A stretch of 27,166 nucleotides of DNA. Source: a virus. The notes under the pieces are model-generated. The model made no database searches. It saw nothing but the letters and a program-made list of their open reading frames with translations, and was not told the origin of the DNA. Positions within the stretch are counted from its first letter, which is position 1; every line of letters begins with the position of its first letter. Below, in pieces: positions 1-8,756 of the stretch. The position numbers and the translations under genes were made by a program. The stretch covers positions 1-27,166 of IMG/VR virus record IMGVR_UViG_3300048836_001236; one strand, given 5' to 3'.

Positions 1-591
1 TCAGTGAGGCAATGTATGTAAAAAACTCCCTCGTAGTGTGCCCGCCATAAGCTGATCTTCTTTTGCCTGTCTTTCGCCAGTGAGTTGTGCGATGGCAACA
101 GTGTAGGCGTCTGCTTTTTCTATGATCTTGCTGATCAAATAGGCTCTATCTACACCTCTTGCAGTTGCAATGCCGTCAATGAGCGGCGTAAGTGCCGTAT
201 TGTCTGCCGCATAAGCTCTAGCTTCGGCTTCCTGCTTACTCCATGTGCTCTTTTCGCTTTCAGGTGTTCCTGCTGTCAATTGGGCAATTGCCAGTTCATA
301 ATCCCTGTTGATATTTTTTCGTTTGGTTGCATATATCTCTTCAGCGGGCTTATCCAGCACCTTTCTTGATCGGGTGGCTGTCATTGTAGTCTCATCAATA
401 GATATAATTTCCTCTCCAAGCTTTTGAAATTCTGTGATGATCGGAGTGTTTTGCATCAATTTGTAAAGCCCGCTATCAAAGTACTCCTGATCGGTAGCAT
501 TTTTACCGAACGAGATGTTCTTGTAGCTTCCGCCTGGCTTAATTATCTTTGTGATTTTTCCGTTTATTATCTCTGCGTACAGTTTTATCAT
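1..591 (-). CDS. Tail fibre assembly-type protein (DUF4376-like C-terminus)
   Basis: A 196-aa protein, complete: its TGA stop is the first three bases of the window. The N-terminal half (residues 1-80) is beta-rich and unrecognised. From about residue 85 a charged helical region leads into a segment (about 120-165) with the pattern ADNTALTPLIDGIATARG and then a helix KADAYTVAIAQ. This pattern is typical of C-terminal domains of phage tail-fibre assembly or DUF4376-like proteins. The ATG follows a GAGGAG Shine-Dalgarno (SD) with an 8-base spacer. It is the last gene seen of the late minus-strand operon, directly downstream of a fibre-like protein, which suits a fibre chaperone. Inference only; it could also be a structural fibre tip protein. 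Confidence 0.55.
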   Translation of the reverse strand: MIKLYAEIINGKITKIIKPGGSYKNISFGKNATDQEYFDSGLYKLMQNTPIITEFQKLGEEIISIDETTMTATRSRKVLDKPAEEIYATKRKNINRDYELAIAQLTAGTPESEKSTWSKQEAEARAYAADNTALTPLIDGIATARGVDRAYLISKIIEKADAYTVAIAQLTGERQAKEDQLMAGTLRGSFLHTLPH

Positions 592-594
592 TTG

Positions 595-1305
595 TTATGC
601 TCCTCTTATGATTAAGTACATTGCAACACCTTGTTGGTAAGCATCTGTTACGTTGAATGTGAGCGAAGGCGTCGCATTATCATCAACGTCGATTGTAAAT
701 ATTTTAAACCTCGGGTATGTTTCCATAGTGTCTGCGAACAACAGCTCTACATTATGGGTTGACGAAGAAACATTGAGCGTGTCCACGTTTGAACCATGCC
801 TTACGTTCATAATTGCAACAATAATATCTCCTTTTTGTGCTTCAATAGGCGAGGCGTTGTAAGGATAGTTTGTCCCTATAAACTGTCCTTGATTTACTAC
901 ATACATACCGGATTTGCCGAGAACCCTACAGTACGAAAGACGAAAATCATCTGCTATATATTGATCTGGTTCAAGATTTCTAGGATCAGAGTATAGCGTT
1001 TGTGTGTAGTCCCCGTCTGTGATGCTCTTCACCCCGACAAACAGCCCCACATGCTCGCCATCTGAGTTGTCTACGGCACTATAAAGCGGGGAAGGTGTCA
1101 CGCCGTCGATCGTGAAAATACCAAGATCATTCGAGTGTGCGTCATAAGTGCTCGCTATCCCGATCAGAAGCATTTCCTCGTTCGCCACTGCGCTGCCTGC
1201 GGTTGTATCCATCGTTATGGTTGCAGCGCCGTCTGCTCTGTGGTTCGCGCCGAACTCGATAGAGAGTTTTTTCTTTCTCCCGGACATCATCAGTGTTCGT
1301 ATCAT
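595..1305 (-). CDS. Hypothetical tail-tip or fibre-associated protein
   Basis: A 236-aa protein with no family I recognise. It is rich in beta-strand-forming segments and in Asp, Ser, Thr and Tyr, lacks transmembrane stretches or Cys clusters, and looks like an extracellular structural protein (jelly-roll or fibre-like). Its ATG overlaps the stop of the upstream fibre gene by four bases (ATGA), so the two are probably translationally coupled. Position between a fibre gene and a fibre-assembly-type gene suggests a receptor-binding or fibre component, but this rests on context alone. Confidence 0.5.
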   Translation of the reverse strand: MIRTLMMSGRKKKLSIEFGANHRADGAATITMDTTAGSAVANEEMLLIGIASTYDAHSNDLGIFTIDGVTPSPLYSAVDNSDGEHVGLFVGVKSITDGDYTQTLYSDPRNLEPDQYIADDFRLSYCRVLGKSGMYVVNQGQFIGTNYPYNASPIEAQKGDIIVAIMNVRHGSNVDTLNVSSSTHNVELLFADTMETYPRFKIFTIDVDDNATPSLTFNVTDAYQQGVAMYLIIRGA

Positions 1306-2102
1306 ACCGCTACCGTCCCGATATTCTCGGCGATAACGGAAAGCGTATATGTACCGTTCTTATCCACCTCTATCCCGATCAGGTCAGTGCCGGCGGCGGA
1401 CAATGCAGGAAGCGCGCCGTCATCCGCTTTGAGGCTTGCCGGGAAGGTGATCGTATAGGCACCCCAGTTAACTGCCTCTATGACAAAAACATTTTGATTC
1501 GCGGATATTCCGCCGAAAGCAAGCGTGAAGCTGCCGCCGGCAGTGATCTTCTGTCTATTGCCCTGCTGGAAGTAGATCGTATGTGTCCCTGAAGATACCG
1601 TTACATCAGCAAGCTGCTTATACCAGACGTCCACCATTGCATTGCCGGCGCCGTCAAGCTGTCCGCCAAGCTGCGGCGTTTCATCTTCGAAAAGGCTCCC
1701 AATCTTTTGGCCTAGCGCTTCTAAAAGGTCCTGCTGGTCTGCTATGTCTCCTGTGACGCTGCCCCAAGAAACTGACGTCCTTGCCCAGTTTTCACCTGGC
1801 GGTGGCGTGGTATTTGCGTCTATTTTGGATATGTATATGATATCCCCTGCCGATACACTATGTCCTTTGCCATATGTACCGCCCTGGACGTACTCCCCGT
1901 CGTATTTGCTTGTATCGATCAACCCGTCCGCCAGCCCTACCGCCAAACAGATATTTTGGTATGCGTTTTGCAGCCAAGGGACGAAGGTTGTTAAAAACCA
2001 TCCCCTGTATCCATTGCATGCCGCTATTTCCTGCACTGTCGACAGCCCTGGCGTGCCGGGTATCGTCCCCTCGTATGGGGGTAAATTTTCACAGTCTGCC
2101 AT
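1302..2102 (-). CDS. Tail fibre / collar-type structural protein
   Basis: A 266-aa protein. Around residues 110-125 it has WGSVTGDIADQQDLLEALG, the short WGS-x-TG-x3-xQxDLL motif common near the N-terminus or shaft of phage fibre and collar proteins. The N-terminal 60 residues include two Cys and aromatic residues that may attach to the tail tip. The C-terminal 120 residues are repetitive beta-rich sequence (TVSSGTHTIYF, GGSFTLAFGG, GAYTITFPASL) ending in GTYTLSVIAENIGTVAV, as in trimeric fibre shafts. It lies downstream of the tape measure and a distal tail gene, as expected for a siphophage fibre. Confidence 0.6.
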   Translation of the reverse strand: MADCENLPPYEGTIPGTPGLSTVQEIAACNGYRGWFLTTFVPWLQNAYQNICLAVGLADGLIDTSKYDGEYVQGGTYGKGHSVSAGDIIYISKIDANTTPPPGENWARTSVSWGSVTGDIADQQDLLEALGQKIGSLFEDETPQLGGQLDGAGNAMVDVWYKQLADVTVSSGTHTIYFQQGNRQKITAGGSFTLAFGGISANQNVFVIEAVNWGAYTITFPASLKADDGALPALSAAGTDLIGIEVDKNGTYTLSVIAENIGTVAV

Positions 2103-2113
2103 TTATTTCTCCT

Positions 2114-3067
2114 TTAGTTTTGTATTCCGAACGCCTCGATAGGGATCAAGGCATAGTCGCTGCTGTTGATGGGCACCATAAACCTATGGCACCTCCCCAA
2201 TAAAAACCCGCTTTTGACCGCATCTTTTTCGTCAAAAACGTAAAAATTCAAAAAAGACCCGTGCCTATGGATCAACTCTTGGATGTCGTCAACCTTGCTA
2301 TATTTGATGCGTACATTCGCAGATATTGTTTTTTCGATATTGGCAGGATACACGCCTGTTTGCCTGATATCCTCAAACTCTCTGATGTTTTTGGGAATGA
2401 CGGTTTCTATGCTCGCTCCGTACTGGATGCATCCCAGATCATAGGCATGCCCCACAGCAAGAGAGCCTATGGCCATATAAGTGGAAGTTTCCGCCTTTGT
2501 AAAGTGCACCCTGACCAATGAATTTTCAATGCACCCCGCAGCATCTATCTGATAGTGGAACATCCGTTTTTGCACCGGCTCTGGGTTGCAGCATGTATCG
2601 CAGCTGTATGATTCTAGAAACATCAGGTCTATTGTCGCGATCTCATCCCCCGTTGAGTTGTCCGGGTTGATTTTGCTGATCGTGACTTTTGTGGCATGTT
2701 CTATATTCTGCCCGAACAGGTCCGTCATAAAGGTGACATCAAAATCGATAATCGCGTCTTGCGTGTATATAGCCTGAGACGTAAACAGATTGTCTGATAT
2801 TTTGTATGCGTTGATGCCCTCGGCAAACCATCCGGACGAAAGCGAAGGATGCCCCACGGGGTTATCGACCGTTGCGGTATATTTCGTGTGCAGAGACGAC
2901 ACGACCACTTCGTCCAGGTATTGATAGTCCGTCTTCAACGGGTCCCATTCAACGATCTCTTCAGTGACCGCATTGTTTGCCACGACATTTCCGAAATACA
3001 CCTCTTTGACGATTTTTCCGTTATGTGTGTCAGAGAACTCTTGTCTTGGTATCACCACCAGCTTCAT
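2114..3067 (-). CDS. Putative distal tail protein downstream of tape measure
   Basis: A 317-aa protein that begins three bases after the tape measure stop codon. Not recognised by sequence, but this slot in siphoviral genomes normally encodes a distal tail or tail-tip hub protein. It is beta-rich. A cysteine cluster SYSCDTCC (C156, C159, C160) with C179 downstream is unusual for a structural protein and could be a metal or disulfide site. Near residue 255 the segment KVDDIQELIHRHGSFLNFYVFDEKD, followed by FLLGRCHRFMV, looks like a compact alpha/beta C-terminal domain. Function is inferred from position. Confidence 0.5.
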   Translation of the reverse strand: MKLVVIPRQEFSDTHNGKIVKEVYFGNVVANNAVTEEIVEWDPLKTDYQYLDEVVVSSLHTKYTATVDNPVGHPSLSSGWFAEGINAYKISDNLFTSQAIYTQDAIIDFDVTFMTDLFGQNIEHATKVTISKINPDNSTGDEIATIDLMFLESYSCDTCCNPEPVQKRMFHYQIDAAGCIENSLVRVHFTKAETSTYMAIGSLAVGHAYDLGCIQYGASIETVIPKNIREFEDIRQTGVYPANIEKTISANVRIKYSKVDDIQELIHRHGSFLNFYVFDEKDAVKSGFLLGRCHRFMVPINSSDYALIPIEAFGIQN

Positions 3068-3069
3068 TT

Positions 3070-6000
3070 TCAGACCACCTTTCTTGTGTCTTGGATTGTA
3101 TTTCGGGAAGTGTTGAGCGTATTGGTTTCGATCGCCCTCAACCTTGCTTCAAAAACCTCGTTTGACATCTTTTGCTCGTCCCTGAGCGCCCTGATCTCTG
3201 CTTCCATACCGGCATTTGGGTTGATCGGTTCTGCACGCTGGATTACCTGGTTCGCATCTGCGATCATAAATACTCTCTCTTTTTGCGTCATGTTCCCGCT
3301 TTTTGCCATATCTACGATCGTGTTGTACGCGTCCCCCGCTCCTGTCCAGTCTTGATTGTTGATGTAGGTATCAAGGCCGTACATAGCTTTTTGTACGGTT
3401 GTCGTGTTAAAATCAAGCAATATCTTCATTGAAGACTCTTTAAGGCTATTGAGCTCGGCGTTAAGGCTCTCCATCGCATCGCTGAGCTGGCTAAACCCGT
3501 CCGCCAGTAAAAGCACCTGCCCGAACAGATACGCGCCCTCTTCTGTGCTTGTGTCGATCCCGTAGAGCATGTCCCTGAAAGACTGTTTGGCGCTCTCTGC
3601 GCCCTGGGTGACATCAGGCATGGCGAGTCCAAGCGTTGCGAATGATATCTCCATGGATTTTGTCAAGAACTCCATTTGCTCCGCTTCGGTGAAGAAGCCT
3701 GACATGAAAGCAGACATGGCGTCATTGAGCGACGTGAGCCCTCCTGCGGAGTCTACGATATCCAACACCTGCATTTGTGCCGTATACGCTTCCCGGTACG
3801 TTTCGGTAAAAACTTCCGTGATCTCCTCTGTTGCGGGTTTGAGCCATCGCGTAAAAGAAAAAGCCATGCCCCCGAACATATCAGCGACAGAAGCGTCGAT
3901 CGTACGCCCGAAAATGTCTGTATATTCTCCCGTCGCGCGGGTATACGTTTCCGTCCAGACTCTTGTGACGTCCATAATGCCGTCTTTAAAGCTCTTCCCG
4001 ATCAAGTCAAACATAAATGATGCCTGATCGTACTCTGTGGAGATTCTGATCAGTGTTTCAAGGGAGTATTCGGTATTTTTTGCATATCTTTCCGTGAGCG
4101 CTGAAAATTCAGCGATACCGTCTACTACGCCGCTTAGCGCCGTGCTGAAGATTTGGCTCATGCGCTCGGAGACTTCGTCCGGGCTTAGCCCCGTAAAGTC
4201 TACCTTCCCTATATCCAATTCAGCGGCAAGCAAAGCTTCTTCCAGGCTGGTTTTTTCCAGCCCAAGCGTCGTACCCGCCAAAAGAATCGCCTCAAACCCC
4301 TCGGCAAATGCATTTGAAATTTCATCCAGCACGTCATCGGGCAGGTCTTTATATGAATTTCTTATTTTTGAGCTTTTTTTGAGCCCGAAAAAAGACGATT
4401 TTTGCACCAGTGTCGTCGTGTAGGCGCGCACGTCTATTGAGGCTGTCTGCATCAGTTCGCTGAGCGTCTGAAGTTCAAATTTTAACCCTGTCCCGATCAG
4501 GGATACGGACTTTGAGCTAAATCCTAAAAAGCCTGACTTATAGGTATCTACAAAATTGACCCCCGTCAGGTCAACGCCTCCCATCGATGCCTCCGCATTT
4601 AGAGACCTGGCTACTGAGTAAAAGTTTGCATCCATATTTCTTATGTGCTTAAACATTTTATGGGTCACGTCAAGCATCGGGTATTGAGCTTCCGCGAAGA
4701 TTTCGCCCAAGTTTGCGAGAGAGTTGTCGTCAAACTCGACCCTGCCTTTTGCCGCGTCGATTTCGGCTTGTGTCACTTCGCTGCTAAACAGCGCCCCGAT
4801 CGCCTCGATGGCCGTCCCCAACCCCGGCAGCATGGCGTTTGCGCCATTGATGATCATGTCGCCGATCTGCTCTCCAAGGGCTTCCATCCCGCCGCTTTTG
4901 TACGCCCCGACAAGGCTTGCAAAAGAATCTTGCAGTGTTTCTCCCAGCGTTTTTGCTTTTTCTACCGCTTCATCTGCCCCCTCGTTGTATTTTTCCCACA
5001 TTCCGTCATACGCCCTGCCGACCTCTTCTGCTGTATATTCTCCGCTTCGCATGAATTCTTTGAGTGTTTTATCGGCGTCCATCTGGAAAAGTTTGTCTTC
5101 CTGTCCTGTTAGTTTATAAAACTCTCTTCTCAACTCATCCGATGCTTTTGCCGTATCTGAAAGAGCTTTTGCGTGGTCTTTTGCGGCCTTGCTTGATTCT
5201 TTTGTCGATTTTGTATTTTTGTCTGTGGCATTTGCAAGGGCCCCCGTCTTGTTGCGAAGCTGATCCGCGGGCGCATCGGCTTCGATGATGGGATCTGCGA
5301 TACTCCCGCCTTTGATCTTGATCTTTTCTATGTTGGCTGCAAGGCCTTGGACCTTCGCGTCAAACTCTGCTATGTCTTCAAGATCTTTGTCGGCATTGCT
5401 CCAAAGCTTTTCACCGGCCAAAGAGTCTTTCATATCTTGCTTAAGCTGACGGATGTCCGCATTGATGAGCGTAAGACCTCTTCCCTCGCCGGTTTCTTTC
5501 CTGAGTTTTTTCTCTTCCTCTAGGGCTTTGAGTTGCAGCCGGTTGTCCTCTTGCGTGCCGTTCCAGTATACGCGGGCTGCTCCTGCAAGTTTCTGATACC
5601 CCGCTATCGCGATCCTAAATCCTGCTATAAGCTTGGATACCCATGATATCAGTGTGCCTATCGCCTGTATGCCGCCGTTGACCATATCCACAAGCGCGTC
5701 CGAGAATACCTGCATCGCTTGCGGCGATGCGTCGCTCATCTGTGTGGTGATGAATTTGATCTGCTCTTTGATCCCGTCAAAGATCGGCGCGCCGATCTTG
5801 CCTGCCATCGTATCCCAGGCAACCCCGAAGTTTGAGGTTGCGGTTGCCCACGTATCCTGCGCCGCCCCCGTTTCTTTCATTTTCTCTTTGAGATACGCCA
5901 CCTTGTCCCCCGTTGCGGCAAACTCTTCTTTGGTAACGCCAAGCTGTTTCATCATCTTGCCGAAACCCGAGCTCACATCCCACGTCCCGTCGGCTAGGTC

Positions 6001-6591
6001 GTCGATGCCCGTGCTGAGCTCTTCTGCGCTTATGCCGAAATTTGATGCGGTATTTGTTGTCAGTTTGAGGATTTCTATCTGGTCTTTGAGCGCCCAGTTG
6101 TGCCGCTCCATCCCAGGCTTTGCAAGCGCGTACACATCGACGAGTTCGCTCATCCCCATGGCCGTTTCGGCATTCACGGATTTTAGTATTTCCATCGTTC
6201 TTGCCACTTCTTCGCCGATCATTTTTTGGCGTTCTTGCGCAGAAACATGTTTGCCTGAGATGGTGACATACCCTTTGGTTGCCGATACCATGGCGGTGAG
6301 TTTTGCCGTGGAGGCGTCCATAGACTTATAGTATTCAAACGAGCTCGCCGCGGCAAAATCAAATGCTTTTTTGATGCCGTAGAAAGCAGTTGCAACCCCT
6401 CCCAATGCGAGGAGTTTGCCTGCCATGGACGCGCCGCTTTTCCCTGCGTCATCCAGTCTTTTCGGGAGGCCAGAGAGGTTTTGGTTTGTGCCTGTTACGG
6501 CGCGGTCAAGTGATTCAAAGCTGTTTTTCACCGCAGTGACTTCACCGGTCTTTGCGTCAACCTTAAGCGTGATTTTAAGATTTTTCTCCAT
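3070..6591 (-). CDS. Tail tape measure protein
   Basis: A 1173-aa protein, the largest gene here. It opens with a typical tape-measure N-terminus (KITLKVDAKTGEVTAVKNSFESLDRAV), followed by a hydrophobic Gly/Ala segment near residues 58-80 (MAGKLLALGGVATAFYGIKKAFDFAAAS). A long helical region rich in Lys/Glu/Ala repeats (about 340-560) and further hydrophobic stretches around 565-600 follow. It sits immediately downstream of the frameshifting tail chaperone genes, and its ATG lies within the end of the second one (17-base overlap). By the usual rule of roughly 1.5 angstrom per residue, the tail would be near 175 nm. No lysozyme or peptidase motif is evident in the C-terminal part. Confidence 0.88.
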   Translation of the reverse strand: MEKNLKITLKVDAKTGEVTAVKNSFESLDRAVTGTNQNLSGLPKRLDDAGKSGASMAGKLLALGGVATAFYGIKKAFDFAAASSFEYYKSMDASTAKLTAMVSATKGYVTISGKHVSAQERQKMIGEEVARTMEILKSVNAETAMGMSELVDVYALAKPGMERHNWALKDQIEILKLTTNTASNFGISAEELSTGIDDLADGTWDVSSGFGKMMKQLGVTKEEFAATGDKVAYLKEKMKETGAAQDTWATATSNFGVAWDTMAGKIGAPIFDGIKEQIKFITTQMSDASPQAMQVFSDALVDMVNGGIQAIGTLISWVSKLIAGFRIAIAGYQKLAGAARVYWNGTQEDNRLQLKALEEEKKLRKETGEGRGLTLINADIRQLKQDMKDSLAGEKLWSNADKDLEDIAEFDAKVQGLAANIEKIKIKGGSIADPIIEADAPADQLRNKTGALANATDKNTKSTKESSKAAKDHAKALSDTAKASDELRREFYKLTGQEDKLFQMDADKTLKEFMRSGEYTAEEVGRAYDGMWEKYNEGADEAVEKAKTLGETLQDSFASLVGAYKSGGMEALGEQIGDMIINGANAMLPGLGTAIEAIGALFSSEVTQAEIDAAKGRVEFDDNSLANLGEIFAEAQYPMLDVTHKMFKHIRNMDANFYSVARSLNAEASMGGVDLTGVNFVDTYKSGFLGFSSKSVSLIGTGLKFELQTLSELMQTASIDVRAYTTTLVQKSSFFGLKKSSKIRNSYKDLPDDVLDEISNAFAEGFEAILLAGTTLGLEKTSLEEALLAAELDIGKVDFTGLSPDEVSERMSQIFSTALSGVVDGIAEFSALTERYAKNTEYSLETLIRISTEYDQASFMFDLIGKSFKDGIMDVTRVWTETYTRATGEYTDIFGRTIDASVADMFGGMAFSFTRWLKPATEEITEVFTETYREAYTAQMQVLDIVDSAGGLTSLNDAMSAFMSGFFTEAEQMEFLTKSMEISFATLGLAMPDVTQGAESAKQSFRDMLYGIDTSTEEGAYLFGQVLLLADGFSQLSDAMESLNAELNSLKESSMKILLDFNTTTVQKAMYGLDTYINNQDWTGAGDAYNTIVDMAKSGNMTQKERVFMIADANQVIQRAEPINPNAGMEAEIRALRDEQKMSNEVFEARLRAIETNTLNTSRNTIQDTRKVV

Positions 6592-6885
6592 TGCCTGCCT
6601 CTCTCTCTATCAGCTTGATCATCTCAAGCGTTTCGATATCGTCCATGCCCCACTTGTCTGCATATCTCCATATCGTTTCTCTGTCTATCGTCACGCCGCC
6701 AAAAGACGGCTCCCTTGCGTTTAGCCATACGCGGATATGCCAAAGGCTCCATTCGTCATCCAAAAACACAAGCCCGTATTTTCTCTCATAAAAAGATTTC
6801 TGCTTCTCTATGCTTTTGTGCGGGTCTATGTCCGGCACCTCGCGGTTGACAAGCTGCCTGGCGTAACGGATGACGTCGTCTACTT
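6575..6885 (-). CDS. Tail assembly chaperone, frameshift extension (lambda GT-like)
   Basis: This frame, -1 relative to the upstream chaperone gene, is open from the slippery A-tract to the TGA at 6575. If the ribosome slips at 6883-6889 it adds 102 residues beginning VDDVIRYARQLVNREVPDIDP, giving a 285-aa fusion. A GTG at 6838 could give an 87-aa protein, but I see no convincing need for independent initiation. The sequence (SFYERKYGLVFLDDEWSLWHIRVWLNAREPSF) is Trp-rich and resembles the T parts of tail chaperones only by position and size. A gene pair of this kind, between tail tube and tape measure, is a conserved arrangement in long-tailed phages. Confidence 0.7.
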
Positions 6886-7431
6886 TTTTTTCTTTGCCTT
6901 GGTGATGAGAGTTGAAATCTCATGCATGACGGCCGTATACCCAAACCCTAGCTGCTCAAGCCGGTTTTGCAGATTCGTTTTTTCTTCGGTATCAATCACG
7001 CGCATATCAAAGACATAGCGTGAGACAGACTCTTTGAGCGTGTTGGCAGCTTTGATGGAGATGTCGGCTGGATAGCGCTTTGTGATCTCATCGCGTTGAT
7101 CTTCAAGCCCCCTGACCTGTTTTCTGATCTTTCTTTTTTCTGCCATGAGTTCTTTTTTTACAAGCGTGTCGTCGTCTTCGACCATAGAAAGGTCCTCTTC
7201 TATGTCGTCCATGTCTTCTGCGAGCCTTTGGATCTTTTTTGAGATCTGCGTGGACTCTTCGTTGGCCGCAAGCATTTCTTCATACTCTTTTTCTTTTTCT
7301 TTTTGAAAAAAGTCAAACGCCGCTTCATCCTCTCCTGTCAGTGTCAGCTTCACCCGTAGGGGGAAACTCTCGATGTTTGTTCCATTGTCTATATCAAATG
7401 TGATTTTTGCATCATGCGCGATTGCCATCAT
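6880..7431 (-). CDS. Tail assembly chaperone (lambda G-like)
   Basis: A 183-aa protein. The first 40 residues (IAHDAKITFDIDNGTNIESFPLRVKLTLTGEDEAAFDFFQKE) are a small alpha/beta region. The middle, about residues 40-125, is a highly charged coiled coil (Glu/Lys-rich). The end, about 130-183, is helical and finishes in KAKKKK. It lies between the tail tube gene and the tape measure and ends at a slippery A-tract, which together point to a tail assembly chaperone that binds the tape measure. Two ATGs occur in tandem; the second (7428) has the better spacing from the AAGGAG ribosome site. The charged coiled coil is longer than in most such chaperones. Confidence 0.7.
   Translation of the reverse strand: MMAIAHDAKITFDIDNGTNIESFPLRVKLTLTGEDEAAFDFFQKEKEKEYEEMLAANEESTQISKKIQRLAEDMDDIEEDLSMVEDDDTLVKKELMAEKRKIRKQVRGLEDQRDEITKRYPADISIKAANTLKESVSRYVFDMRVIDTEEKTNLQNRLEQLGFGYTAVMHEISTLITKAKKKK
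6883..6889 (-). promoter_or_regulatory. Probable programmed -1 frameshift site, A AAA AAG
   Basis: On the minus strand the upstream chaperone gene ends with codons AAG AAA AAA AAG TAG. The last A of a Lys codon plus AAA AAG forms the heptamer A AAA AAG, the same slippery sequence as E. coli dnaX. The stop codon follows directly. Slipping back one base re-pairs both Lys tRNAs on AAA AAA and continues at GTA into an open frame of 102 codons. The run is eight A followed by G. I did not identify a clear stimulatory stem-loop by eye. Confidence 0.72.
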
Positions 7432-7440
7432 TTCTCCTTA

Positions 7441-8376
7441 TTATGCTGTATAGCATCTCAGCTCAAAGTTGTCATCGCCTGAAACTTTTCTGCATTCAAA
7501 CGTACGATCCACATCCAGGCGTCCTTCATTATCCGGTGTTTTTTGTTCGATCACTACGCATTTGGGCACGACGAGTTCCCATTTTTTTACGCCGTTGGCA
7601 TCAAAAAGCGGGATCATGAAGTTAAACTGGGTCCCGCCTTTAAGGTCGTCAAATGCGTCTTCATTGTCTTCCGTAACAGACATCAGCACTTGCAGTTCCG
7701 GCTTGATATCTTGCGTATAGCATGCACCTGCGCAGGTATCCTTTGGGATTTTTATATCAGCTCCTAAGTTAAATACCACTTTTTTGAAGTGTGCGCTGTT
7801 GCCGTTGACCAGGTATGCGGTACAGTTTTTGGTCATATACACTTTGTCAAAAGTGGGTGTGCCAGGAACGGCATTGTCCGTATCGAAGGCGGAAAGTTGT
7901 GTCACAGCCGAGAGGAGCGATTTAAAGTCAAACGACACTTCCGCGGATTTTCCCACTTCCATCGTGAGAGAGAAGTCCCCTCGCGCGCCGTAGGCAGCCG
8001 TAGTTTTCCTCTCTGATACCTGCATCAGAGAAAGCGTTTTTTTGTTCGCAGAATCGTAAGCATACGTAACAGCATAGCCTTCTTCGGTGAAAGGCGTCAA
8101 GCCGCAAGCCTGAAGCGCTGCATCGATAAGTGTATGCTCTGAAGGCAGCTTCATCGTCGAAGAGACCGGCACATCTGCAAATGCCGTGATGATCGTCGTT
8201 TCTTTGCTTCCGTGATGAGAGGATACCGGGTCACTCTCGTCTTTGTCGTAGTTCGGCATCCAGATACCTGACCCTTTCTCTAGCGGCAGCACCGCATCGG
8301 GCACAATATAAACTCCAGGCGTTGTTTCCAGTTTGACTTTTATGACACTTCTGTCTGATACGTATTTGGTACCCAT
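7441..8376 (-). CDS. Major tail tube protein (phage tail tube family)
   Basis: A 311-aa protein with the tail-tube style N-terminus KYVSDRSVIKVKLETTPGVYIVPDAV and then alternating beta-strands throughout (ETTIITAFADVPVSSTMKLPSEHTLIDAALQACGLTPF, EVSFDFKSLLSAV). The internal segment around TLIDAALQACGLTPF matches the usual 'lhplLlaaGl' element of siphoviral tube proteins as I know them. The C-terminal half carries five Cys (NCTAYLV, DTCAGACYT, KCVVIEQ, FECRK, LRCYTA). Its ATG overlaps the stop of the upstream small gene (TAATG). No sheath gene is present, so the tail is probably non-contractile. Confidence 0.72.
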   Translation of the reverse strand: MGTKYVSDRSVIKVKLETTPGVYIVPDAVLPLEKGSGIWMPNYDKDESDPVSSHHGSKETTIITAFADVPVSSTMKLPSEHTLIDAALQACGLTPFTEEGYAVTYAYDSANKKTLSLMQVSERKTTAAYGARGDFSLTMEVGKSAEVSFDFKSLLSAVTQLSAFDTDNAVPGTPTFDKVYMTKNCTAYLVNGNSAHFKKVVFNLGADIKIPKDTCAGACYTQDIKPELQVLMSVTEDNEDAFDDLKGGTQFNFMIPLFDANGVKKWELVVPKCVVIEQKTPDNEGRLDVDRTFECRKVSGDDNFELRCYTA

Positions 8377-8516
8377 TATTTATTCTCCTCTTTCGTTTTT
8401 GGTGCGGCGGCCGTATAGCCTTTGCCGACAAATGCATCTTTGAGATGCGCAGCGATTTTAAGCGCGTTCCCGTTTTTATCGTAAATCTCTATTTTTTTTG
8501 CATCTTTTTGTTCCAC
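8376..8516 (-). CDS. Small hypothetical protein between tail tube and lysis genes
   Basis: A 46-aa gene that starts with GTG, preceded by an AAGGAG ribosome site five bases upstream, and ends in TAA that overlaps the ATG of the tail tube gene (TAATG). The product, read from the sequence as (M)EQKDAKKIEIYDKNGNALK followed by IAAHLKDAFVGKGYTAAAPKTKEENK, is Lys-rich. A short beta/helix region (IEIYDKNGNALKIAAHLKDAFVGKGY) comes first and a disordered tail last. Similar short proteins of this shape often sit next to structural genes in Mu-like phages. Role unknown; the tight coupling to the tube gene suggests a tail or head-tail accessory protein. Confidence 0.6.
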   Translation of the reverse strand: MEQKDAKKIEIYDKNGNALKIAAHLKDAFVGKGYTAAAPKTKEENK

Positions 8517-8534
8517 TTGTTCTCCTTTTTAGTG

Positions 8535-8756
8535 CTATAGCCCTACAATTTTTTTTATGAACCCGACCACGCCGACTTCCTGCACCATATAAAAAGTGCC
8601 TATGCCTACCAGCCACCACTTGATGTTGACCAGGACGGCTTTCAGGTCGCCCAGGTCTTTGTGCAGCATGTTGATGCGCTGCTCCACATAGGAGATGCGT
8701 TTTTCATGGTCTTTCACGTCATATCGGAGTTTTACTACCACTTCTTCAGTCTCCAC
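8535..8756 (-). CDS. Small membrane protein, haemolysin XhlA-like lysis accessory
   Basis: A 73-aa protein starting at a GTG that overlaps the end of the holin gene. Residues 1-45 form an amphipathic coiled coil (VVVKLRYDVKDHEKRISYVEQRINMLHKDLGDL). Residues 48-66 are a hydrophobic membrane segment (IKWWLVGIGTFYMVQEVGVVGF). Coiled coil followed by a single C-terminal membrane helix is the architecture of XhlA-type lysis accessory proteins, and it lies directly after the holin. Function in lysis is inferred from architecture and neighbour. Confidence 0.6.
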   Translation of the reverse strand: METEEVVVKLRYDVKDHEKRISYVEQRINMLHKDLGDLKAVLVNIKWWLVGIGTFYMVQEVGVVGFIKKIVGL

